DNA of 64,000 bases from Nostocoides sp. GTDB taxonomy: Bacteria > Actinomycetota > Actinomycetes > Actinomycetales > Dermatophilaceae. Shown here piece after piece: positions 26,260 through 34,772 of the stretch. Positions within the stretch are counted from its first letter, which is position 1. Each line of letters begins with the position of its first letter. Both the position numbers and the translations under genes were made by a program. Where the stretch lies: NCBI GenBank assembly GCA_016702415.1, contig JADJEA010000023.1:62001-126000 (forward strand). Direction: 5' to 3'. The notes under the pieces are model-generated. The model was given only the letters and a program-made list of their open reading frames with translations. It made no database searches and was not told the origin of the DNA.

Positions 26260-27338
26260 GCCTGCAGGGCGCCCGTCAGATCGGCCCACAGATCCTCGAC
26301 GTCCTCGATGCCGACCGAGAGGCGGATCAGGGTGTCGGGGGTCGAGGGGGGCTCCTCGGCATACCGCCGGCGGCGCTCCCACTGCGACTCGACTCCGCCC
26401 AGGGAGGTGGAGCGGCTGATGAGGTGGGCGGCGCGGCATACGCGCTCGGCGTCCGCGCCCGTCCCGGTCACCTCGAGGGAGATCATCGCCCCGAAGCCGG
26501 GGTAACGCACCCGCGCGACTCGGGGGTGCGCGGCCAGTCGCGCGGCGAGGATCGCGGCGTTGCGGGAGGCCCGGGTCAGGCGCACCGAGAGGGTGCGCAG
26601 GCCACGGGTTGCCAGCCAGGCCTCCGTCGGCCCGGGGATCGCGCCGCCGAGCAGCCGGGCCCGCGCAAGCCGGCCGGCGAGGTCGTCCCCGTGCGGGGTG
26701 GGCGCGGTGACGCAGGCGCCGAGGACGACGTCGGAATGACCGCTGAGGTACTTCGTGACGGAATGGACGACGACATCGGCCCCGTCGGCGAGCGGGCGCT
26801 GGCACAGTGGCGTGGCGAAGGTGTTGTCGCACACGACGATTGCCCCGCGGTCATGTGCGGCCTCGACGATCGCCGGGATATCGCATGTGTCCAGGAGCGG
26901 ATTGGTGGGGGACTCCAGCCAGACGAGGCCGGCGCCCACGGTCGCGGCCTGCGAGGCCGCCGTATCGCTCATGTCGACCCAGCGGACGGCGAGGTCGCCG
27001 GCCGCGTGGGCGGCGGCCAGCACGGCGGCCGTCCCGTTATAGGGCCCGACCGGAGCCACGACCGTGCTTCCGGTGGGGACGAGTCCGATGGCCGCAGTGA
27101 TCGCGGCCATGCCCGAGGCGAAGAGCAGCGCCTGCCCACCCTCGAGACTCCCCAGGATGTCTTCGAACGCGGTCCAGGTCGGATTCGTGTCTCGGGCGTA
27201 GACGTCGTCGCCGTCCGCGGTGTAGGTCGAGGTCAGCGTGATCGGTGCCACCAGGGGGGTGCCCGGCTCGGGCCGAGGCCGGCCACCGGCCACCACCCGG
27301 GTCGCCGGTTGGAGGGTGGGGCCTTCGGAGTGCGACAT
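26256..27338 (-). CDS. Trans-sulfuration enzyme (cystathionine gamma-synthase/lyase family)
   Basis: The 360-residue PLP fold-type I enzyme has the Schiff-base Lys in SVTKYLSGHSD, the substrate-side Tyr/Arg segment YARDTNPTWTAFE and LIRLSVGIED near the C-terminus. Members make or cleave cystathionine, or use other sulfur amino acids; sequence alone does not separate synthase from lyase. ATG at 27338 lies 7 nt after TAGGCT. It is divergent from ddl, with only 57 bp between them. Confidence 0.88.
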   Translation of the reverse strand: MSHSEGPTLQPATRVVAGGRPRPEPGTPLVAPITLTSTYTADGDDVYARDTNPTWTAFEDILGSLEGGQALLFASGMAAITAAIGLVPTGSTVVAPVGPYNGTAAVLAAAHAAGDLAVRWVDMSDTAASQAATVGAGLVWLESPTNPLLDTCDIPAIVEAAHDRGAIVVCDNTFATPLCQRPLADGADVVVHSVTKYLSGHSDVVLGACVTAPTPHGDDLAGRLARARLLGGAIPGPTEAWLATRGLRTLSVRLTRASRNAAILAARLAAHPRVARVRYPGFGAMISLEVTGTGADAERVCRAAHLISRSTSLGGVESQWERRRRYAEEPPSTPDTLIRLSVGIEDVEDLWADLTGALQA

Positions 27339-27345
27339 GCGGCCC

Positions 27346-27351
27346 AGCCTA
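27346..27351 (-). promoter_or_regulatory. -10 element TAGGCT, leaderless start of the trans-sulfuration gene
   Basis: Minus-strand TAGGCT ends 7 nt before ATG 27338. It lies back to back with the ddl promoter. Confidence 0.55.
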
Positions 27352-27381
27352 GGGTTGCGGTCGTGCGGGGAGCGCCGGGGA

Positions 27382-27387
27382 TAGTGT
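27382..27387 (+). promoter_or_regulatory. -10 element TAGTGT for ddl
   Basis: TAGTGT lies 8 nt before the ddl ATG at 27396. GGAGG in between may also act as a ribosome site, too close to be optimal. Confidence 0.4.
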
Positions 27388-27395
27388 CGGAGGCG

Positions 27396-28526
27396 ATGAA
27401 TTCCGACCAGCCCACCCGACGAATCCGCGTCGCTCTGCTCTTCGGCGGACGCTCGTCCGAACACGCGGTCTCGTGCGCCACGGCCGCCGGGGTGATGCGC
27501 GCGATCGATCGCGCGGCATACGACATCATCCCGGTGGGCATCGCCCCGGACGGCCGGTGGGTCGTCGTCGCCGACGACCCGGCACCCCTGGAACTGACCA
27601 CTGCCAACCGGCCCGAGGTCCCCGTCGACGCCCCCAGCGTCCTGGTGCCGACGAGCACGCGGGACCGCACGCTCAAGGCCCTCGACGCGGGCGAGATCCC
27701 CACCGAGCTGGGTGAGGTCGATGTCGTCTTCCCGCTCCTCCACGGGCCGTATGGCGAGGACGGCACCGTCCAGGGGCTGCTGGAGTTGGCCGACATCCGC
27801 TACGTCGGGTCCGGGGTGCTCGCCTCCGCGGTGGGCATGGACAAGCACTACATGAAGGTCGTCTTTGCCGGGGCGGGATTGCCCGTCGGTCCGTATGCCG
27901 TTGTCCCCGACGCCCGCTGGCGCCATGAGCGCGAGGCCGTCCGGGCCGAGATCGCGGCGCTGGGGTTGCCGGTCTTCGTCAAGCCCGCGCGCGCCGGCAG
28001 TTCCATGGGCATCACCAAGGTCACCGACGCCGGGGCTCTCGACGCGGCGATCGAGGCGGCCCGGGAGCACGACCTCAAGGTCCTCGTCGAGGCGGCCATC
28101 GTCGGGCGGGAGATCGAGTGCGCGGTCCTCCAGGGCCACGACGGGGCGCCGCCGCGCACCTCGGAGGTCGGCGAGATCGTCGTGCGGCCGGGTCACGGGC
28201 ACGAGTTCTACGACTTCGAGGCGAAATATCTCGACGGCAGCGCGGTCGAGCTGAGTTGCCCGGCGGATGTGCCGCCTGAGGTCGCCGACACCATCCGGGC
28301 GTATGCCGCGCGCGCCTTCTCCGCCCTCGGCTGCGAGGGGCTCGCCCGCGTCGATTGCTTCTATACCGACGACGGGACGGTCCTGGTCAACGAGATCAAC
28401 ACGATGCCGGGGTTCACCCCGACATCGATGTACCCGCAGATGTGGCGCGCGAGTGGCCTGACCTATCCCGACCTGATCGACGAGCTCATCGCGCTCGCCC
28501 TGGAGCGCCCGCTCGGCCTTCGCTGA
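27396..28526 (+). CDS. ddl: D-alanine--D-alanine ligase
   Basis: The 376-residue ATP-grasp enzyme joins two D-Ala for the peptidoglycan pentapeptide. Visible motifs are LFGGRSSEHAVS at the N-terminus, the ATP-binding FVKPARAGSSMGITKV, and the Mg site VLVNEINTMPGFTPTSMYP. The Tyr/Phe specificity loop EFYDFEAKY indicates a normal D-Ala-D-Ala ligase, not a D-lactate one. The frame is open far upstream, but the family starts here. Confidence 0.95.
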   Translation: MNSDQPTRRIRVALLFGGRSSEHAVSCATAAGVMRAIDRAAYDIIPVGIAPDGRWVVVADDPAPLELTTANRPEVPVDAPSVLVPTSTRDRTLKALDAGEIPTELGEVDVVFPLLHGPYGEDGTVQGLLELADIRYVGSGVLASAVGMDKHYMKVVFAGAGLPVGPYAVVPDARWRHEREAVRAEIAALGLPVFVKPARAGSSMGITKVTDAGALDAAIEAAREHDLKVLVEAAIVGREIECAVLQGHDGAPPRTSEVGEIVVRPGHGHEFYDFEAKYLDGSAVELSCPADVPPEVADTIRAYAARAFSALGCEGLARVDCFYTDDGTVLVNEINTMPGFTPTSMYPQMWRASGLTYPDLIDELIALALERPLGLR

Positions 28527-28543
28527 GATCTCAGCCTCACGTC

Positions 28544-28586
28544 GACGTCGAAAGTCCGTCGGGGCTGGGCGCGAGGTTTCGACGTC
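28544..28586. terminator. Inverted repeat between convergent ddl and the lipoprotein gene
   Basis: GACGTCGAAA (28544-28553) and TTTCGACGTC (28577-28586) are perfect complements. The repeat lies between two converging genes and would serve both. Confidence 0.6.
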
Positions 28587-28590
28587 AGCT

Positions 28591-28986
28591 TCACATGCAG
28601 TGATGACCGGTCTTGGGCAATGCCGCGGCCACCGCGTCGAGGTCGGGCAGGATCATGGACTCGGGCGCATACGCCGACGGAACCAGGACTTCGACGGCGG
28701 GGTCGGTGCCATAGGTCGTGAAGGAGTACCCGTCGGAGAGCGACGTGACGATCCAGTCGTGGCCGTCCACGGAGAGACAGTCCTGTGTGGTGGCGGGGAG
28801 GGCGGCATACCCACAGCGCGCGATGATCGCCGGGTCACCCCAGGCGGCTGTGGACGCATCCGCGGGGGTTGTCGACCGTCGCCGCTGGTCGGCGACGTGG
28901 TCGGGCCAGGCCACCGCCACGCAAGCGGGGTCGGAGGCCCGAGGAGCCAGCGCGACCTCGACACCGCCGCCGCAGGCGGCCAGCAC
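28591..28986 (-). CDS. DUF3515-like lipoprotein (start uncertain)
   Basis: The readable frame has a lipobox LAAC at the very beginning of the GTG-started product. The signal needed for it (RSRLILPALVTASVLAAC) lies upstream, where no ATG, GTG or TTG is found before a stop. CTG at 29034-29032 would give a proper lipoprotein signal (LHRRSRLILPALVTASV) and overlap the end of the Lrp-like gene. The mature part (about 120 residues, paired Cys, CVAVAWPDHVADQ, DLDAVAAALP) matches small actinobacterial DUF3515 proteins. Function is unknown; it is likely anchored outside the membrane. The gene set ddl, DUF3515, Lrp, thiL, rpmB is a common actinobacterial order. Confidence 0.72.
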   Translation of the reverse strand: MLAACGGGVEVALAPRASDPACVAVAWPDHVADQRRRSTTPADASTAAWGDPAIIARCGYAALPATTQDCLSVDGHDWIVTSLSDGYSFTTYGTDPAVEVLVPSAYAPESMILPDLDAVAAALPKTGHHCM

Positions 28987-29012
28987 CGACGCCGTGACCA
29001 GCGCCGGGAGGA

Positions 29013-29246
29013 TCAGACGTGAACGACGGTGCAGGTCAGCGTCCGGGTGATTCCGGGGACTTCCTGGATCTTGGCGATGATGAGCTTGCCGAGATCGTCG
29101 ACGGACTCCGCCTCGATGCGGGCGATGCAGTCGTAGGGGCCGGTGACGTCCTCCGCGGACGTGACGCCGTTGATCGCCGAGATGGCCTCGGTGACGGCGG
29201 CGGACTTGCCGACCTCGGTCTGGATGAGGATGTAGGCCTGAACCAC
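29013..29246 (-). CDS. Stand-alone Lrp/AsnC ligand-binding domain protein
   Basis: The 77-residue protein starts at GTG 29246 as VVQAYILIQTEVGKS and continues through TGPYDCIARIEAESV to CTVVHV. It is a single RAM (ACT-like) domain without a DNA-binding part. Such small proteins form ring oligomers and may bind amino acids. Its last codons overlap the possible CTG start of the lipoprotein. Physiological role not known. Confidence 0.8.
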   Translation of the reverse strand: MVQAYILIQTEVGKSAAVTEAISAINGVTSAEDVTGPYDCIARIEAESVDDLGKLIIAKIQEVPGITRTLTCTVVHV

Positions 29247-29332
29247 GCGCGGGCCGTCCTTTCGTCTGGTCGATCCGGCCTTGGCCGGGGTCGATGGCCG
29301 GGCCCCTCGCCCGGTTGTCCTGGTCCGAACGC

Positions 29333-29338
29333 TACCTT
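29333..29338 (+). promoter_or_regulatory. -10 element TACCTT, leaderless start of thiL
   Basis: TACCTT ends 7 nt before ATG 29346, with no Shine-Dalgarno in between. Confidence 0.5.
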
Positions 29339-29345
29339 GCCTGCC

Positions 29346-30341
29346 ATGCCCACGTCGCCCCAGGCCGTCGTCGCGGATCTCACCGAGGACGCCCTGCTCG
29401 ATCGGATCCTCCCGCTGCTGGCGATCGGGGGGTCGGAGCGGGTCGGTCCGGGCGACGACGCGGCGGTTCTGGAGTTGGGCGGTTCGGCGGTCCTGACGAC
29501 CGATTCGATGGTGCGGGATATCGACTGGCGCGACGACTGGTCGACCCCGGAGGACGTCGCCGTCAAGGTGGTGGTCCAAAACCTCGCCGACCTTGCCGCC
29601 ATGGGGGCGGTCCCGAGGTCGCTGTTGCTCAGCCTCGTGGTGGATCGGCATACCCCGGTGGAGTGGGTGGTCCGGTTCGCGGGGCAGTTCGGTCAGCAAT
29701 GCCGCCGGTATGCCGTGTCCGCCTCCGGCGGGGATCTCTCCTCGGCGCCGGCGCAGACCCGCGTTGTCTCCGTCACCGCGGTCGGCACCCTGGAGGGAGC
29801 GCCGGTCCTGCGGTCGGGGGCGCGCCCCGGTGACCGGGTCGCGGTCACGGGTTCGCTCGGCCGATCGGCGGTGGGTCTGGCGCTGCTGACGGAGGCGAGC
29901 CGAGACGGGGTCGAGGTGTCCGGGTTGCCCGCCGAGGCGCTGGCCCATCACCTGCGGCCGAGCTGTCCGCTCAGCCAAGGTCCGATCGCGGCGGCCGCTG
30001 GTGCCAGCGCCATGCTCGACATCTCGGACGGACTTCTGCGCGACGCGGGCCGGATCGCCCGCGCCTCGCAGGTCGCGATCGCCCTCGACTCCGCGGCGCT
30101 GGCCCCCGACCTCAACTGGGCCGAGCGTTGGGTGAGCCGGGCTGTGGCCCGGGCCGCTGTCCTCGGGGGCGGGGAGGAGCACAGCCTGCTCGCCTGCTTC
30201 CCGCCGTCCGTCGAGGTCCCGTCGTGGTGGCGCGTGATCGGTCAGGTCCGCTCCGGGGTCGGCCTGCTCGTTGATGACCGGCCGACACCGGTCGCGGGCT
30301 GGGATCACTTCGCGGGACGCGAGGTCCACCCAAGCCCGTAG
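29346..30341 (+). CDS. thiL: Thiamine-monophosphate kinase
   Basis: The 331-residue PurM-fold kinase makes thiamine diphosphate from thiamine monophosphate and ATP. Motifs GPGDDAAVL, TTDSMVRDIDW (metal-binding Asp), LADLAAMGA and LDISDGLLRDA are all in place. The divergent Lrp-like gene shares its upstream region. A strong hairpin follows before the convergent rpmB gene. Confidence 0.93.
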   Translation: MPTSPQAVVADLTEDALLDRILPLLAIGGSERVGPGDDAAVLELGGSAVLTTDSMVRDIDWRDDWSTPEDVAVKVVVQNLADLAAMGAVPRSLLLSLVVDRHTPVEWVVRFAGQFGQQCRRYAVSASGGDLSSAPAQTRVVSVTAVGTLEGAPVLRSGARPGDRVAVTGSLGRSAVGLALLTEASRDGVEVSGLPAEALAHHLRPSCPLSQGPIAAAAGASAMLDISDGLLRDAGRIARASQVAIALDSAALAPDLNWAERWVSRAVARAAVLGGGEEHSLLACFPPSVEVPSWWRVIGQVRSGVGLLVDDRPTPVAGWDHFAGREVHPSP

Positions 30342-30393
30342 ATCCGGGTCCGCCACGAGATCCGGCTCGCCCGTGGGCCCTGCGCAGATGCGA

Positions 30394-30421
30394 ACGCCCC
30401 CGGATAGTGGTCCGGGGGCGT
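30394..30421. terminator. Perfect hairpin between convergent thiL and rpmB
   Basis: ACGCCCCCGGA (30394-30404) pairs perfectly with TCCGGGGGCGT (30411-30421) around TAGTGG. It can terminate both genes. Confidence 0.85.
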
Positions 30422-30435
30422 CGGTGTCGGTCAGG

Positions 30436-30630
30436 TCAGCGGGCGACCTTGCCGGCCTTGAGGCAGGAGGTGCAGACGTTGACCCGCTTCGGGGTGACTC
30501 CCGCGGCACCGACCATCACGCGCACGCGCTGGATGTTGGGGTTCCAACGGCGCTTGGTGCGGCGGTGGGAGTGCGAGATGGAGTGTCCGAAGCCGGGTCC
30601 CTTGCCGCAGACGTCGCAGGTGGCAGCCAT
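30436..30630 (-). CDS. rpmB: 50S ribosomal protein L28 (zinc-binding form)
   Basis: The 64-residue L28 has two CxxC pairs (CDVC and CTSC) that bind zinc, plus the HSHRRTKRRWNPNIQ core. Actinobacteria often keep a zinc-free paralogue elsewhere for zinc starvation. It is transcribed toward thiL and has its own promoter at 30724-30753. Confidence 0.96.
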   Translation of the reverse strand: MAATCDVCGKGPGFGHSISHSHRRTKRRWNPNIQRVRVMVGAAGVTPKRVNVCTSCLKAGKVAR

Positions 30631-30723
30631 TGGGGGAACTCCTCGAGTGATTGGTCGGTCGATCAGCGGTCATCGCGGCGCACGGCGGCCCGACGCGGGC
30701 GCGCGGCACAGGACAACTTGCTC

Positions 30724-30753
30724 AGATTAGCCGAGACCGGCCACCGGGACCAA
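30724..30753 (-). promoter_or_regulatory. rpmB promoter (-35 TTGGTC, -10 TAATCT)
   Basis: On the minus strand TTGGTC (30753-30748) and TAATCT (30729-30724) are separated by 18 bp, a near-consensus housekeeping promoter. It gives a leader of roughly 85 nt before rpmB. The rest of the 230-bp gap to recG shows no gene. Confidence 0.5.
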
Positions 30754-30860
30754 AACGGCGGGCTGTCCCCGGCCCTCGGTAGTCTGCGCACCAGGCGGGA
30801 GACCGGCGGCCGAGCGTTGGCCCGCCGGTGCAGCGCGACCGGGCAACGAGAGGGTGAGGA

Positions 30861-33017
30861 GTGATGGCGGGACCCAACGCGCGCCTCGACCTCCTCGTCG
30901 GCGCGGCGGCCGGCGCGCTGGCGAAGGCGCGCGGCATACGGACCGCGGGGGAGTTGCTCGACTTCTTCCCCAGCCGCTATGTCGGGTACGACAGCGACCT
31001 GAGCGACCTGCATGACGGCGACTTCGTCGTCGTCATGGGCGAGGTGAAGTCGGCCAGCACCCGATTCATGCGCAACCGCAAGGGCAAGATGCTTGTCGCG
31101 ACGCTCACCGACGGGCGCCACGAGGTCGAGATGACCTTCTTCGACGCCCGCGGACACGAAGCCAAGCTGCGCCCCGGCGTCAAGGTCATCGCCGGCGGTC
31201 AGGTCGGCTTCTTCCGCGAGACCTGCCAGTTGGCCCATCCGGGCTACACCGTGCTCAGCGATCTGGCGGAGGCGGAGCGACCGGGTCTGTTCCCGCTCTA
31301 CCCCGCGGTGCCGCGGCTGCACAACTGGAATCTCGTGCGTGCGGTCAAGATCGTGCTGGACGCGCTGGACGAGATGCCCGATCCCATCCCAGCAGACGTG
31401 CGCGCCCGCCGCGGACTCATGCCGCGCCTCGAGGCGTATGCCGCCCTCCACCGCCCGGACTCCCGCACCCATCTCGAGGCCGCGCGGTCGCGGATGAGGT
31501 ACGAAGAGGCGTTCGTCCTCCAGACCGTCCTGGCCCAGCACCGGGCGGAGCGGGAGCGCGAGGCCGCCAAACCCCGGGTGGCCGTGGACGGAGCCGCCCT
31601 CACGGTCTTCGACGCCCGGCTGCCCTTCACGCTGACCGACGGCCAGCGCGCGGTCGCCGCCGAGATCGCCGCCGACCTCGCCGCCGCCCACCCGATGTAT
31701 CGCCTGCTCCAGGGCGACGTCGGCTCGGGCAAGACGGTCCTGGCGCTGCGGGCCATGCTCACCGCCGTCGACGCCGGCGCCCAGGCGGCGCTCCTGGCCC
31801 CGACTGAGGTGCTCGCTGGCCAGCACTTGCGGACGATCACGGCCCTCCTTGGCGACCTCGCCGACGGGGGGCGGCTCGGCGGCCACGAGGCCGGGACCAC
31901 GGTCCGTCTCCTCACCGGCTCACTCACCCAGGCTCAGCGGCGAGCCGTGCTCCTCGATATCGCCTCGGGTGAGGCCGGCATCGTCATCGGCACCCATGCG
32001 CTACTGGAGGACCGGGTCAGCTTCGCCGACCTCGCGCTCGTGGTCATCGACGAGCAGCACCGGTTCGGGGTCGAGCAGCGCGACGTCCTGCGTGCCAAGG
32101 CGGCCACGGCTCCCCACGTCCTCGTCATGACGGCCACCCCGATCCCGCGGACCGTGGCGATGACGGCCTTCGGCGATCTCGACGTCTCCACGCTCACGGA
32201 GAAGCCCGCCGGCCGGTCCCCGGTGGCGACCTATGTCGTGGACGACTCCCGCCCGACCTGGGTCGAGCGGACGTGGCAGCGGGTGGCGGAGGAATGCGGG
32301 CGGGGGGGCGCGGCATACGTCGTCTGTCCGCGGATCGGGGAGGAGGCGGGGATGGAGGAGGAGGTCGCTCCTGGCGGGGACGTCCTCTTCGACGTCGCCC
32401 CGGTGCGTCCACCCGCCGGCGTTCTCGAGACGTATGCCGACCTGACCGCCCACCCGGCCCTGGCCGGCCTGCGGATCGGGCTCATGCACGGCCGCCTCTC
32501 CGCCGAGGAGAAGGACACGGTCATGGCGGACTTCGCGGCCGGGGACATCGACGTCCTGGTGTCGACGAGCGTCATCGAGGTCGGTGTCGACGTCGCGCGC
32601 GCGAGCATCATGGTTATCCGGGACGCCGATCGCTTCGGGGTCTCCCAATTGCACCAGCTGCGCGGCCGGGTCGGGCGCGGCGTCGACCCCGGGGTCTGCC
32701 TCCTGATGACCGCAGCGGCTCCGGGCCCCACCCGTGATCGGCTCGATGCGGTCGCCGCGACGGCCGACGGGTTCGTCCTGGCGCGCCTGGACCTCGAGCA
32801 GCGCCGGGAGGGCGACATCCTCGGCGCCCGCCAGAGCGGAGGTGGCCGATTGCGCTTCCTCTCCCTCCTCGACCACGAAGAGATCATCGACAAGGCGCGG
32901 GCCGACGCCCGTGACATCGTGGCCGGCGACCCTGACCTCGACGACCACCCTGCCCTGCGCCACGCGACCCAGGAGTGGCTGGCTCCCGACCAGGCGCAAT
33001 TTCTGGACAAGGGGTGA
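30861..33017 (+). CDS. recG: ATP-dependent DNA helicase RecG
   Basis: The 718-residue superfamily-2 helicase remodels stalled replication forks and Holliday junctions. An N-terminal OB wedge (VGYDSDLSDLHDGDFVVVMGEVKS) precedes the motor with Walker A GDVGSGKT (about residue 287), DEQHRFGVEQ (motif II), MTATPIPRT (motif III) and C-terminal HQLRGRVGRG. GTG 30861 and ATG 30864 follow a GAGGAG ribosome site. It heads an apparent operon with rsmD. Confidence 0.95.
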   Translation: MMAGPNARLDLLVGAAAGALAKARGIRTAGELLDFFPSRYVGYDSDLSDLHDGDFVVVMGEVKSASTRFMRNRKGKMLVATLTDGRHEVEMTFFDARGHEAKLRPGVKVIAGGQVGFFRETCQLAHPGYTVLSDLAEAERPGLFPLYPAVPRLHNWNLVRAVKIVLDALDEMPDPIPADVRARRGLMPRLEAYAALHRPDSRTHLEAARSRMRYEEAFVLQTVLAQHRAEREREAAKPRVAVDGAALTVFDARLPFTLTDGQRAVAAEIAADLAAAHPMYRLLQGDVGSGKTVLALRAMLTAVDAGAQAALLAPTEVLAGQHLRTITALLGDLADGGRLGGHEAGTTVRLLTGSLTQAQRRAVLLDIASGEAGIVIGTHALLEDRVSFADLALVVIDEQHRFGVEQRDVLRAKAATAPHVLVMTATPIPRTVAMTAFGDLDVSTLTEKPAGRSPVATYVVDDSRPTWVERTWQRVAEECGRGGAAYVVCPRIGEEAGMEEEVAPGGDVLFDVAPVRPPAGVLETYADLTAHPALAGLRIGLMHGRLSAEEKDTVMADFAAGDIDVLVSTSVIEVGVDVARASIMVIRDADRFGVSQLHQLRGRVGRGVDPGVCLLMTAAAPGPTRDRLDAVAATADGFVLARLDLEQRREGDILGARQSGGGRLRFLSLLDHEEIIDKARADARDIVAGDPDLDDHPALRHATQEWLAPDQAQFLDKG

Positions 33018-33024
33018 GCGCGCG

Positions 33025-33573
33025 ATGACCCGGATCATCGGCGGCAGTGCGGGTGGGCGCCGAGTGGCGGTCCCGAAGGGCGCGGCGACGCGGCCGACCT
33101 CCGATCGGGTGCGGGAGGCGCTCTTCAACATCCTCGCCGCGCGCGGATTGCCGCGTGGTGTCGCCGTCCTCGATGCGTATGCCGGGTCCGGGGCCCTCGG
33201 TCTCGAGGCGGCCAGCCGGGGCGCGACCCGCGTGGTCTGCGTGGAGTCCCACCGCGCCACCGCCCGCCTCATCGAGGCCAATGCCACGTCCCTGGGTCTG
33301 ACGGTCCAGGTCTGCTCGATGCCGGTCGCCGAGTATGCCGCGCGCCCCCCCGACCCGGTCGGGCTCGTCCTCGCCGACCCGCCCTACCCGATGAGCGAGG
33401 ACGACCTGGCCAGGGATGTGGCGGCGCTCGTGGACGGTGGTCATGTCGAGCCGGGCGGGTTGCTCGTCATCGAGCGTTCGACCCGGTCGCCGCAGCCACG
33501 ATGGCCCGCGGGGGTCGTCGCGGAGCCGGTCCGCAGGTATGGCGAGACGGCCCTGTGGCTGGGGACTTGCTAG
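33025..33573 (+). CDS. rsmD: 16S rRNA guanine-N2 methyltransferase (G966)
   Basis: The 182-residue class I methyltransferase starts TRIIGGSAGGRRVAVPKG, has the SAM motif VLDAYAGSGALGLEA and catalytic DPPYPM, matching RsmD, which modifies G966 of 16S rRNA. ATG lies 7 bp after the recG stop. Its stop TAG is also part of the coaD -10 element. Confidence 0.93.
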   Translation: MTRIIGGSAGGRRVAVPKGAATRPTSDRVREALFNILAARGLPRGVAVLDAYAGSGALGLEAASRGATRVVCVESHRATARLIEANATSLGLTVQVCSMPVAEYAARPPDPVGLVLADPPYPMSEDDLARDVAALVDGGHVEPGGLLVIERSTRSPQPRWPAGVVAEPVRRYGETALWLGTC

Positions 33574-33576
33574 GTT
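33571..33576 (+). promoter_or_regulatory. -10 element TAGGTT, leaderless start of coaD
   Basis: TAGGTT overlaps the rsmD stop and ends 7 nt before the coaD GTG at 33584. Confidence 0.55.
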
Positions 33577-33583
33577 GCCAGTC

Positions 33584-34060
33584 GTGTCGCTCGCCCTGTG
33601 CCCCGGTTCCTACGACCCGGTGACCGTCGGTCATCTCGACGTGATCGGCCGGGCCGCCACCCTCTTCGATGAGGTGCTCGTCGCCATCCTCCACAACCCG
33701 GCCAAGCAGGGCACCTTCCCGGTGGAGCAGCGGATCGCGTTCATCGAGGAGGCGACCGCGGCACTGCCCGGGGTGCGCGTGGCGGCATACTCCGGCCGGC
33801 TGATCGTCGACGTCGCGCGGGAGGTGGGCGCCACTTGTCTGCTCAAGGGCCTTCGGGGAGAGCCGGACTTCGCCTACGAGGTGCCGATGGCGGGCATGAA
33901 TCGCGCACTCACGGGGATCGAGACGCTCTTTCTCCTCGGCGACCCCGCCACCGCGCACATCTCCAGCAGCCTGGTCAAGGAGGTCGCGCGCTTCGGCGGG
34001 GACATCCGGGGGATGGTGCCCGATCCGGTGCTGGCCGCCCTCGCCGCCCGCGGCCTCTGA
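33584..34060 (+). CDS. coaD: Phosphopantetheine adenylyltransferase
   Basis: The 158-residue nucleotidyltransferase forms dephospho-CoA, the fourth step of CoA synthesis. It starts SLALCPGSYDPVTVGHLDVI (TxGH motif) and has KGLRGEPDFAYE and the terminal ISSSLVKEVARFGGDI loop. GTG 33584 gives exactly the family N-terminus. Confidence 0.95.
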   Translation: MSLALCPGSYDPVTVGHLDVIGRAATLFDEVLVAILHNPAKQGTFPVEQRIAFIEEATAALPGVRVAAYSGRLIVDVAREVGATCLLKGLRGEPDFAYEVPMAGMNRALTGIETLFLLGDPATAHISSSLVKEVARFGGDIRGMVPDPVLAALAARGL

Positions 34061-34183
34061 CGGCGACGCCAGCGCGGGCCGGCCTTGGATTTGGGGGGCC
34101 GACCGGCCAGACCCTATTGTTGACCCTTGGTCTGCGTCGCGCTCGTGACGTCGTCCGAATCCGATGAACACCGAGCTGGAGCC

Positions 34184-34771
34184 ATGACGCGACTCGACCC
34201 CCGCTCGCCCCTGGTGGTCGACACCACGGAGCTGAGCCGCCGAGCGGGATCGATGCGCACCCTCTCCCGCACGGTGGAGTTCCCCGACAATGTCGGCACC
34301 GAGGTGATCTCCGTGCCCGCCGGTTCGCCGGTCGAGCTGGAGTTGCGTCTGGAGTCGGTCATGGAAGGGGTGCTCGTCACCGGGTCGGCCGATGCGCTCG
34401 CGGCCGGCTTGTGCGTGCGGTGCCTGGAACCTCTCACCCAACGGGTGAGCGCTCCGGTGCAGGAACTGTTCGTCCATGCCGACCGCGCCGTCCACAACCG
34501 CGAGATCGGGGCGACCGAGGAAGACACGGAGGAGTACGTCCTCGTCGACGATCTGATCGACCTTGCGCCGGTCCTTGTCGACGCGCTCGTCCCTGCGCTG
34601 CCCTTCCAACCGGTGTGCCGGGCCGACTGCCCGGGGTTGTGTCCGCAGTGCGGCCAGCCTCTGGCGGACGATCCCGGTCACTCGCACGAGACGCTCGACC
34701 CTCGCTGGTCGGCACTGACCCATCTGGCGTCCCCGGCCCAGCCCGAGGACCCACCGACGAAAGGGACCTGA
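34184..34771 (+). CDS. YceD/DUF177-family protein (23S rRNA accumulation)
   Basis: The 195-residue protein has the DUF177 pattern: beta-rich N-terminus, SVMEGVLVTG, CVRCLEPL, a long acidic stretch and the Cys knuckle CRADCPGLCPQCG that probably binds zinc. In E. coli YceD is linked to 23S rRNA levels and lies with rpmF, as here (1 bp before). ATG 34184 is chosen as the domain start; an upstream in-frame start at 34127 exists. Confidence 0.88.
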   Translation: MTRLDPRSPLVVDTTELSRRAGSMRTLSRTVEFPDNVGTEVISVPAGSPVELELRLESVMEGVLVTGSADALAAGLCVRCLEPLTQRVSAPVQELFVHADRAVHNREIGATEEDTEEYVLVDDLIDLAPVLVDALVPALPFQPVCRADCPGLCPQCGQPLADDPGHSHETLDPRWSALTHLASPAQPEDPPTKGT

Positions 34772-34772
34772 C

